Shown here: piece after piece, positions 1-4,961 of the stretch
Layout of the letters: the number at the start of each line of letters is the position of its first letter
Numbering within the stretch: the stretch's first letter is position 1
Source: Lentisphaeria bacterium UBA1784
GTDB taxonomy: Bacteria; Verrucomicrobiota; Lentisphaeria; Victivallales; Victivallaceae
Direction of reading: 5' to 3'
NCBI GenBank assembly: GCA_002315455.1
Contig: DCGG01000117.1
Coordinates: 6,987-16,115 of the forward strand
DNA length: 9,129 bases
Made by a program: the position numbers and the translations under genes
The notes under the pieces: model-generated
The model's input: the letters and a program-made list of their open reading frames with translations, nothing else
Told to the model about the DNA's origin: nothing
The model's database searches: none

Positions 1-319
1 GAGCCGCCGCCTGTTCAGCAGGAGCGACCGCAGAAGTCTCGGGAACTGCCTGCGGAGCGGTTTCCGCCGCCACCGGCACAGTCTCATCGATCACCGGAGC
101 ATCCGCCGCCTGCGCTTCGGCCTCCGCCAGTTTGGGCGAGTAGTGATCCACAATGGCATCGGGGGCGACCTGCGGTCCGCGGTTATCCGGATAGTTCCGC
201 TGGATCCGCTTCTGCCACTGATCTTCCTCCTGACCATTCCGGGAATGCGCAAGTTCAGGAGCGCATCCGCACACGCAGACCAAGGCGACACCCATGGAGA
301 GCAACTGACTGATTTTCAT
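1..319 (-). CDS. Probable lipoprotein, C-terminus cut off by the window edge
   Basis: The reading frame is open from an ATG at 319 to the window edge, giving 106 visible residues. An AGAGGAA Shine-Dalgarno sequence lies just before the ATG. The first 19 residues look like a lipoprotein signal peptide: Lys2, a hydrophobic stretch (LLSMGVALV), and a VCGC lipobox with Cys19 as the likely lipidated residue. Cys at the -2 position of the lipobox is not typical, so a poor or atypical lipobox is possible. After a charged stretch (about residues 28-50) the sequence becomes rich in Ala, Pro, Glu and Val (about 65-106), like a flexible periplasmic tether. I recognise no domain, and the function is unknown. 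It lies 69 bases downstream of fabF on the same strand, with a hairpin between them, so it may be a separate transcription unit, although I see no clear promoter for it. Confidence 0.7.
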   Translation of the reverse strand, partial: MKISQLLSMGVALVCVCGCAPELAHSRNGQEEDQWQKRIQRNYPDNRGPQVAPDAIVDHYSPKLAEAEAQAADAPVIDETVPVAAETAPQAVPETSAVAPAEQAAA

Positions 320-359
320 TTTCGTTCCTCTGGATTTGATTGATAGTTTGTTGATCGTC

Positions 360-387
360 AAAAATATTTTTCTGCGGCGAACCGCAG
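360..387 (-). terminator. Probable terminator after fabF
   Basis: Starting 1 base after the fabF stop codon, a perfect 6-bp stem (CTGCGG/CCGCAG, 372-387) closes a TTCG tetraloop as read on the minus strand. It is followed by A5-TA-T5 (371-360). The T-run is separated from the stem by an A-rich stretch, so this is not a textbook intrinsic terminator. Its position at the end of the fab cluster supports the role. The AT stretch is itself a 12-base palindrome. Confidence 0.5.
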
Positions 388-388
388 A

Positions 389-1648
389 TCACTTTTCATA
401 TTTGCGGAAAATCAGGATCGCATTGTGTCCGCCGAAGCCGAGATTGCTGTTGAGCGCGACCTTGACTTTTCTTTCCCGGGCCACGTTGGGCGTCACGTCC
501 AAATCGCACTCCGGATCCGGATTTTCATAGTTGATGGTGGGTGGAATGATCCCGGTCTCGATGGCCTTGACGCAGGCGATGGATTCCAGCCCGCCGGCCG
601 CGCCAAGCGCATGCCCCGTACTACCTTTGGTACTGCTGACCGAAACCTTCCGGGCGGCATCTCCCAGCGCTGCCTTGATGGCCGCCGTCTCAAACTTGTC
701 GTTGAGGGAGGTGCTAGTCCCGTGAGCGTTGATGTAATCGATCTCTTCGGGAGCGATCTTCGCGTGTTTCATCGCAAGCCGGATCGCTCTGGCTCCACCC
801 TCTCCGCCGGGAGCAGGACTGGTGATGTGGTAGGCGTCGCAGGAAGCTCCGTAACCGATGACCTCCGCGAGGATGTTGGCGCCCCGCCGCTTGGCGTGTT
901 CCAGTTCCTCGAGGATCACGACCCCGGCCCCCTCCGACATGACGAAGCCATCCCGGTCGCGGTCAAAAGGACGGCTGGCATGCAACGGATCATCATTGCG
1001 GAGACTCAAAGCCTTCATGGCGCTGAATCCCGCCACGGCGAAGGGGATGATGGTGGCTTCCGCGCCGCCGGCAATCATGACGTCGGCGTCATCGCGCTTA
1101 ATCATCCACATGGCTTCGCCGATGGAGTGGCTTCCGGTGGCACAAGCGGTGACCTGCGCCATATTGGGGCCTTGGGCGCCATGGCGGATCGCCAGATTCC
1201 CGGCGGCCATATTGGCGATCATCATGGGGATCGCCAGAGGGGAGACGCGGTTGGAACCGCTCTCCAGAAAAGTCGTGTACTGCTGCGTGGTGGTGGACAA
1301 TCCGCCGATGCCGCTTGCGACGGTGATGCCGATCCGAGCTGGATCGACGGGCCCTTCGCGGAAGTCGATGGGAAGCCCCGCGGACCGGACCGCCTCGTCC
1401 GCCGCCCAGATGGCGAAGCGGGAGTACTGATCCATTCGCTTGGCCTCTTTGAAGCCGACCAGACCCTCAATGTCGAAATCCTTGACTTCGCCGGCGATGC
1501 GGCAACGGATATCCGAAGCATCGAAGTGGGTAATGGGTCCAATGCCGCAACGGCCGTTGACGACGGAATCCCAAAATTCCGCCACCGTTTTTCCAACACA
1601 GGACAGCGCACCGTAACCGGTGACAACGACCCGCCGTTCCAAATCCAT
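389..1648 (-). CDS. fabF: 3-oxoacyl-[acyl-carrier-protein] synthase II (KAS II)
   Basis: The product condenses malonyl-ACP with acyl-ACP to elongate fatty acids in the cytoplasm. The protein has 419 residues, close to the usual length of about 413. It has the thiolase-fold KAS Cys-His-His triad: Cys169 in TACATGS, His309 in NAHGTSTSLND and His346 in KGSTGHALGAAGG. Each is six residues after the E. coli FabF equivalents. Phe405 in LGFGGHN is the expected acyl-pocket gatekeeper. An in-frame ATG at 1705 would add 19 residues, but the ATG at 1648 (MDLERRVVVTGYG) matches the family N-terminus and has an AGGAGAGG Shine-Dalgarno sequence just upstream, so I chose 1648. It is last in the fabD-fabG-acpP-fabF cluster. 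It lies 250 bases after acpP, behind two terminator-like hairpins, and I find no convincing promoter immediately upstream. It may therefore be expressed by partial read-through. Confidence 0.96.
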   Translation of the reverse strand: MDLERRVVVTGYGALSCVGKTVAEFWDSVVNGRCGIGPITHFDASDIRCRIAGEVKDFDIEGLVGFKEAKRMDQYSRFAIWAADEAVRSAGLPIDFREGPVDPARIGITVASGIGGLSTTTQQYTTFLESGSNRVSPLAIPMMIANMAAGNLAIRHGAQGPNMAQVTACATGSHSIGEAMWMIKRDDADVMIAGGAEATIIPFAVAGFSAMKALSLRNDDPLHASRPFDRDRDGFVMSEGAGVVILEELEHAKRRGANILAEVIGYGASCDAYHITSPAPGGEGGARAIRLAMKHAKIAPEEIDYINAHGTSTSLNDKFETAAIKAALGDAARKVSVSSTKGSTGHALGAAGGLESIACVKAIETGIIPPTINYENPDPECDLDVTPNVARERKVKVALNSNLGFGGHNAILIFRKYEK

Positions 1649-1709
1649 GGGTACCTCTCCTCTTTCTCCGTTCGATCCGGGCGGCAGAAAGACCGCCATA
1701 CGCACCTTC

Positions 1710-1725
1710 CCGGAAAACCTTCCGG
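1710..1725 (-). repeat. Inverted repeat in the fabF leader
   Basis: A perfect 6-bp inverted repeat (CCGGAA/TTCCGG) with a 4-base spacer lies about 60 bases upstream of the fabF start. It could be an RNA hairpin in the leader or a small operator. There is no T-run after it, so I do not call it a terminator. In this GC-rich DNA a short dyad could arise by chance. Confidence 0.35.
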
Positions 1726-1747
1726 AGCGCCGGGCGCCCCGGAAATG

Positions 1748-1788
1748 AAAAAACGAACCACTAACTGCTTGATCGAATCAGTGGTCCG
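1748..1788 (-). terminator. Intrinsic terminator, second of two between acpP and fabF
   Basis: On the minus strand an 11-bp stem (1778-1788 with 1754-1764, including two G-U pairs) closes a 13-base loop. Six T residues (1753-1748) follow directly. This is a good rho-independent structure between acpP and fabF. Since fabF has no obvious promoter behind it, it probably works as a partial terminator. Confidence 0.65.
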
Positions 1789-1830
1789 TCTTCCCCGCAC
1801 TGCCCCGGACCGTAGGCCACACCGCAGCGC

Positions 1831-1853
1831 AAAAAACCTTCAAGCGGCGAAGG
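1831..1853 (-). terminator. Intrinsic terminator, first of two after acpP
   Basis: On the minus strand a 5-bp stem CCTTC/GAAGG (1853-1849 with 1841-1837) closes a 7-base loop. It can be extended by an inner G-U pair. Six T residues (1836-1831) follow directly. The stem is short, but the T-run is perfectly placed 46 bases after the acpP stop. Together with the hairpin at 1748-1788 it forms a tandem pair. Confidence 0.5.
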
Positions 1854-1891
1854 GACGGCCTCCGTACGAAAGAACTGCCCCCTCCGCTTCA

Positions 1892-1913
1892 AAGAGCCTT
1901 ATTCCTGGCTCTT
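1892..1913 (-). other. Hairpin spanning the acpP stop codon
   Basis: A perfect 7-bp stem (AAGAGCC/GGCTCTT) has an 8-base loop containing the acpP TAA stop. There is no T-run directly behind it, so it is not a classic terminator. A 3' mRNA-stabilising hairpin is plausible, because acpP transcripts are usually abundant, but this is inference. Confidence 0.45.
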
Positions 1914-2138
1914 GCTCTCAACATAAGTGATGGCCGCGCCGACGGTGGTCAGCTTCTCGGCATCCTCGTCGGGAATGTCAGCGCCGAATTCCTCCTCAAG
2001 GGCCATGATCAGCTCGACCAGGTCCAGAGAATCCGCACCCAGATCCTCGATGAACTTGGCTTCGGGCGTGACCTGATCCTCGGAAACACCCAACTGCTCC
2101 ACGATGATCTTTTTGACTTTGTCAGCGATAACAGACAT
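1899..2138 (-). CDS. acpP: Acyl carrier protein
   Basis: ACP carries growing acyl chains as thioesters on a 4'-phosphopantetheine arm for all enzymes of type II fatty-acid synthesis. The protein has 79 residues, the normal ACP length, and is strongly acidic. Ser37 in GADSLDLVEL is the phosphopantetheine attachment site, at the same position as in E. coli ACP. It is followed by the typical helix II (LVELIMALEEEFG) and the IPDEDAEKLTTVG segment. An in-frame ATG at 2192 would add 18 residues, but the ATG at 2138 (MSVIADKVKKII) fits the family. It is preceded by AGAGAGGA and leaves a leader of about 70 bases from the predicted promoter. acpP lies between fabG (160-base gap) and fabF (250-base gap), with its own promoter and tandem terminators, so it can form a separate short transcript. 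Confidence 0.98.
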   Translation of the reverse strand: MSVIADKVKKIIVEQLGVSEDQVTPEAKFIEDLGADSLDLVELIMALEEEFGADIPDEDAEKLTTVGAAITYVESKSQE

Positions 2139-2186
2139 TTTTGAATCCTCTCTTATTGTGTTAGGGGTCATTTTCGGTTGACGATA

Positions 2187-2209
2187 AGGCATACCTCTAC
2201 GGTAAGCCT
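2187..2209 (-). promoter_or_regulatory. Dyad at the predicted 5' end of the acpP mRNA
   Basis: Two 9-base arms (2201-2209 and 2187-2195) form eight base pairs, AGGC with GCCT and TACC with GGTA, around one central T/T mismatch. The loop is 5 bases (GTAGA on the minus strand). The dyad begins about 8 bases after the predicted -10 element, at or just after the likely transcription start. It could be a 5' stem that protects the mRNA or an operator overlapping the start site. I do not recognise it as the binding site of a known regulator. Confidence 0.5.
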
Positions 2210-2216
2210 ACGATAT

Positions 2217-2245
2217 AATATGACACGCTCCAAGGGAAAAGTCAA
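2217..2245 (-). promoter_or_regulatory. Sigma-70-type promoter for acpP
   Basis: On the minus strand the -35 is TTGACT (2245-2240). A 17-base spacer leads to CATATT (2222-2217), preceded by TGT, which fits an extended -10. An overlapping TATTAT (2220-2215) is closer to consensus but would need a 19-base spacer. The fabG-acpP gap of 160 bases is long for a co-transcribed pair and is locally AT-rich here. The predicted leader is about 70 bases. Confidence 0.7.
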
Positions 2246-2298
2246 GCCCCCGGTGAAAAAAATCCGCCGGAACTTTCATTTTTCCTGCAGGACGCGGA

Positions 2299-3051
2299 TC
2301 ACATCAGCATTCCGCCGTCGCAGTTGATGACCTGCCCGGTGACGTAATCGGAATCGGGCGAGCAGAGGAAATAGACCACGTTGGCCACGTCCTCGGGCTT
2401 GCCTCCCCGCTTTGCCGGTACCACCATCATGAAGAAATCCCGGACCTCCTGAGAGAGGTTCGCGGTCATGCTGGTCTCGATGAAGCCGGGTGCCACCGCG
2501 TTGCACTGGATGTTCCGGGAAGCGAACTCCTTGGCCGTGGTCTTGGCCAAAGCGATGACGCCGGCCTTGCTGGCGGAGTAGTTGGCCTGACCGATGTTGC
2601 CCATGCGACCCACCACGGAGGCGATGTTGACGATCTTGCCGGCGCGCTGCTTCATCATGGGACGGACCACCGCCTTGGTGAAGTTGAAGGTGCCCTTCAG
2701 ATTGACCGCCAGGACGGCATCCCATTCCGCATCGGTCATGCGGAGCATCAGATTGTCTTTGGTGATGCCGGCGTTGTTGACGAGGATATCCACTTTGCCG
2801 AAGTCCTTGACCACGGCAGCGACGGTGGCCTCCGCATCCTCGAACTTGGCCACGTTGGCGGCGTAGGCGCGGGCGGTAATCCCCTGCGCGGCGAACTCGG
2901 AAGCCGTCTGCTGTGCCACGTCAAGCATGATGTCCACGATCGCCAGCTGGGCACCTTCGGCGGAGAGCCGTTCGCAGATGGCGCGGCCGATGCCGCGGGC
3001 TCCGCCGGTGACGATGGCGACTTTTCCTTCCAAACGCTTTTCACAACCCAT
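2299..3051 (-). CDS. fabG: 3-oxoacyl-[acyl-carrier-protein] reductase
   Basis: The product reduces 3-oxoacyl-ACP to 3-hydroxyacyl-ACP, the first reduction in each elongation cycle. It is a 250-residue classical short-chain dehydrogenase. It has the nucleotide-binding TGGARGIG (residues 15-22), NNAG (92-95) and the catalytic tetrad Asn117, Ser145, Tyr158 (NYSASK) and Lys162, all seven residues after the E. coli FabG equivalents. APGFIET (188-194) and the C-terminal VTGQVINCDGGM are also typical. The second beta strand ends in Asp40 (LAIVD), a residue that in classical SDRs usually favours NAD(H) over NADP(H), unlike typical FabG. The start is fixed by GGAGGA 8 bases upstream. The ATG begins 1 base after the fabD TAA, and the Shine-Dalgarno sequence lies inside the end of fabD, so translation is likely coupled. 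Confidence 0.96.
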   Translation of the reverse strand: MGCEKRLEGKVAIVTGGARGIGRAICERLSAEGAQLAIVDIMLDVAQQTASEFAAQGITARAYAANVAKFEDAEATVAAVVKDFGKVDILVNNAGITKDNLMLRMTDAEWDAVLAVNLKGTFNFTKAVVRPMMKQRAGKIVNIASVVGRMGNIGQANYSASKAGVIALAKTTAKEFASRNIQCNAVAPGFIETSMTANLSQEVRDFFMMVVPAKRGGKPEDVANVVYFLCSPDSDYVTGQVINCDGGMLM

Positions 3052-3052
3052 T

Positions 3053-3976
3053 TTATTTGTCCTCCATGGTTGCCTCCGCGAGAGCGGACGCGCTGTTGAT
3101 ATTCACGTATCTGATCTCGGGAACGGTACGGCGGGCCAATCCGGTCAGCACCGTCCCCGGTCCGAATTCGACGATGGTGTCGGCTCCGGCGGCCACGGCC
3201 TTGCGGAAGCAGGCCTCCCAGCGGACCGAACCGGCCACCTGCGCCGCCAAAGCGGAACGGATCCCGGCGGGATCAGCCGCGGGTTCCGCGGAAAAATTGT
3301 GATAAACGGGGACCTCCGGCATCCGGATCTCCGCGGCTTCCAGCGCCGGGACGAGGGCGGCACCGGCATCCGCCATGAGCCGGGAGTGGAAGGCTCCTGC
3401 CACTTTCAGCAGAATGACTTTGCGGAACCCCTGTTCCTTCAGTTTGGCCACGGCGGACTCCACCTTGGCGGCCTCGCCGGAGAGAACGATCTGCCCGGGA
3501 CAGTTGTAGTTGGCGACGTCCAAATCCACCTCTTTGCAGACCGCTTCGATGACGGCGGGATCGCCGCCGAGGACGGTGGCCATGGTCCCGGGATGGGCGG
3601 AGCAGGCGGCCTCCATCAGTTCGGCCCGCTTCAGCAGGAGTTTCAATCCCGTCTCGAAGGAAAAGGCTCCAGCGGCGTGAAGCGCGCCATATTCACCGAG
3701 GCTCAATCCGGCGCATGAGACCGGCTTCACTCCGGGAAACTTCTCCCGGAAAGCGGCCAGCGCGGCACAACTCATGGTGTAGATGGCGGGCTGACAGAAA
3801 CGGGTCCGGGTCAATTCTTCGTCCGGCCCCTGAAAGATGATGGAACTCAAAGAGAATCCGCAAATCTCGTCCGCCCGCTGAAAACAGGCGGCCGCCGCGG
3901 CAGAACTTTCCGCAAGATCCCGGCCCATCCCGACGGTTTGAGCACCCTGCCCTGCGAATGCGAAAAAAGCTTTCAT
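3053..3976 (-). CDS. fabD: Malonyl-CoA:ACP transacylase
   Basis: The product moves malonyl groups from CoA to ACP, supplying the extender unit to FabF. The 307-residue protein has the family features in order: GQGAQ (residues 9-13, oxyanion side), the nucleophile Ser92 in GLSLGEYGAL, Arg117 (LLLKRAELMEAA), which binds the malonyl carboxylate, NCPGQIVLSG (158-167) and catalytic His197 in GAFHSRLM. E. coli FabD has GHSLGEY at the nucleophile; here Leu replaces that His, as I recall in chlamydial and plastid enzymes. The frame stays open upstream to an ATG at 4144. The ATG at 3976 (MKAFFAFAGQG) matches the family N-terminus, has AAGGA upstream, and lies downstream of a promoter (4017-4045) that falls inside the longer frame. 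It is the first gene of the cluster. No fabH or plsX lies upstream. Confidence 0.95.
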   Translation of the reverse strand: MKAFFAFAGQGAQTVGMGRDLAESSAAAAACFQRADEICGFSLSSIIFQGPDEELTRTRFCQPAIYTMSCAALAAFREKFPGVKPVSCAGLSLGEYGALHAAGAFSFETGLKLLLKRAELMEAACSAHPGTMATVLGGDPAVIEAVCKEVDLDVANYNCPGQIVLSGEAAKVESAVAKLKEQGFRKVILLKVAGAFHSRLMADAGAALVPALEAAEIRMPEVPVYHNFSAEPAADPAGIRSALAAQVAGSVRWEACFRKAVAAGADTIVEFGPGTVLTGLARRTVPEIRYVNINSASALAEATMEDK

Positions 3977-4016
3977 GGCATCGCGTCCTTGTTGTATTGA
4001 CGGCATCTTCTCAAAT

Positions 4017-4045
4017 AAAATAGCACCGCACCCCGCAATTTTCAA
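4017..4045 (-). promoter_or_regulatory. Extended -10 promoter for the fab cluster
   Basis: On the minus strand the -35 is TTGAAA (4045-4040), the spacer is 17 bases, and the -10 is TATTTT (4022-4017) preceded by TGC (extended -10). The predicted transcript starts near 4010, leaving a leader of about 34 bases before the fabD ATG at 3976. It would drive fabD-fabG and possibly acpP-fabF. I see no clear fatty-acid regulator operator (FapR, FabT or FadR type) over it. Confidence 0.7.
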
Positions 4046-4143
4046 GATGATTTCCCTGCGGAGAAATGGAATATAGGTCCGGTCATTCAGAAAACGGGCC
4101 CGGAACGTGATTACATTCTCCTGTTTTTTCTGCGTTTTCTCCA

Positions 4144-4172
4144 TTGATTTCCGGCGCTTCCTCCTGTATATT
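4144..4172 (+). promoter_or_regulatory. Sigma-70-type promoter for the flavoprotein pair
   Basis: The elements are TTGATT (4144-4149), a 17-base spacer and TATATT (4167-4172). Transcription would start near 4179, giving a leader of about 50 bases before the ATG at 4230. The promoter diverges from the fabD promoter. The two -35 elements are about 100 bases apart, so one regulator could affect both. Confidence 0.6.
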
Positions 4173-4195
4173 TAAGGCGTCATCGGAAACACTGC

Positions 4196-4212
4196 GCCTC
4201 CATCGTGGAGGC
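4196..4212 (+). promoter_or_regulatory. Perfect hairpin in the flavoprotein leader
   Basis: A 7-bp perfect inverted repeat (GCCTCCA/TGGAGGC) with a TCG loop lies between the predicted transcription start and the Shine-Dalgarno sequence (GAGGAG, 4219-4224). Its 3' arm itself contains GGAGG, a decoy or sequestered Shine-Dalgarno-like sequence. It could be a DNA operator, a leader stem, or chance. Confidence 0.45.
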
Positions 4213-4229
4213 ATTCACGAGGAGTCGCC

Positions 4230-4961
4230 ATGAACAAAAATACCTCATCTTTCCCCGACCGGGTGGAGACGGTGGTCCTCGGCGCCACGTGGTACGGTTG
4301 CGGACTGGCATTTGCCGCGGGCCGGAACACGCTGGTGCTGGAGCGTTCCATCGTGCCGGGCCGGGAGTTCTCCCTCGCACTGGAACCGGGTTCTCTCTGG
4401 GACGCGCCCCTCGCTTCGCCGGAAGCCGCCTCCCTCCGGGAGGAAGCGGTCCGCCGGAACGCCCTCGTGCAGGGCGTCATGCAGAACGCGGCCCTCACAC
4501 CCATCCTCGCGCAGTGGTGCTTGCAGAACGAACTGCCGATCCGTTTCACCTGCGACGTTTTGAACGTCTCCCCGCACGCCGTGGAATTTCAGGCGGTGGA
4601 TGGCCTCCACCGCGTGGAGTGTTCCCGGGTCCTCTCTGCGGAACCTTCCCCCCGGAACGGCAAAAAATACCTCTCCATCCTGATCCGGGAGCCCAACGGC
4701 ACGACCCTGGAACCCGGGGCGGAACGTCCGGGATTCCGGCTCTTCTCCCAGTGCGTTCCGGACCGGCTCCTCTGGCAACTGGAACTGGACGCCGCCACCC
4801 CCTGGGAAAAAGCGAGAGCGATCATGCTGGAACGCTGGGCGCAGCGTCCGGAAGCCCTGAAAAAATGGAGCATCCTCTTCTCCGCAAGTGAATTCTCCTT
4901 CCGAAACGACGACAACCCCTTCTCCGCGCTGGACCGGGGCATTCAGGAGGGCGGACGATGA
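4230..4961 (+). CDS. Degenerate FAD oxidoreductase-like protein, partner of the next gene
   Basis: This 243-residue protein resembles only the N-terminal part of a flavoprotein. Residues 13-38 look like a Rossmann beta-alpha-beta unit ending in Glu38 (LVLER). The glycine motif reads GATWYGCG (18-25), with Thr20 where the second Gly of GxGxxG should be. Residues 92-137 align by eye with about 88-138 of the downstream oxidoreductase (ELPIRFTCDVL against GVELRYGAAVYDVL). The family's DATAD segment is replaced by SAEPS. The C-terminal FAD signature is absent. The rest (about 140-243) I do not recognise. There is no signal peptide. GAGGAG supports the ATG at 4230, and the 3' end overlaps the next gene by ATGA. 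It could be a non-catalytic subunit, an enzyme with altered cofactor binding, or a remnant. The intact frame, good Shine-Dalgarno sequence and coupling argue against a pseudogene. Confidence 0.75.
   Translation: MNKNTSSFPDRVETVVLGATWYGCGLAFAAGRNTLVLERSIVPGREFSLALEPGSLWDAPLASPEAASLREEAVRRNALVQGVMQNAALTPILAQWCLQNELPIRFTCDVLNVSPHAVEFQAVDGLHRVECSRVLSAEPSPRNGKKYLSILIREPNGTTLEPGAERPGFRLFSQCVPDRLLWQLELDAATPWEKARAIMLERWAQRPEALKKWSILFSASEFSFRNDDNPFSALDRGIQEGGR

Noticed and set aside
338..361. A promoter for the lipoprotein gene starting from TTGACG (361-356, minus strand)
   Set aside because: At 17 bases spacing the -10 would be CAAATC, matching consensus at only two positions.
1649..1747. A separate fabF promoter
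   Set aside because: TATGGC is a possible -10 on the minus strand, but no matching -35 lies at a usual distance.
425..1930. A 501-codon open frame on the plus strand across fabF and the gap to acpP
   Set aside because: It runs antisense to an unmistakable fabF, crosses terminator structures, and has no family-like sequence.
2251..2275. A terminator after fabG with a T7 tract on the minus strand (2262-2256)
   Set aside because: The only stem before the T-run is about 3 bp (TCC/GGA), too weak to call.
3977..4144. A 56-residue N-terminal extension of fabD
   Set aside because: It does not match the family, and the best promoter (4017-4045) lies within it, so transcripts would start after the upstream ATG.
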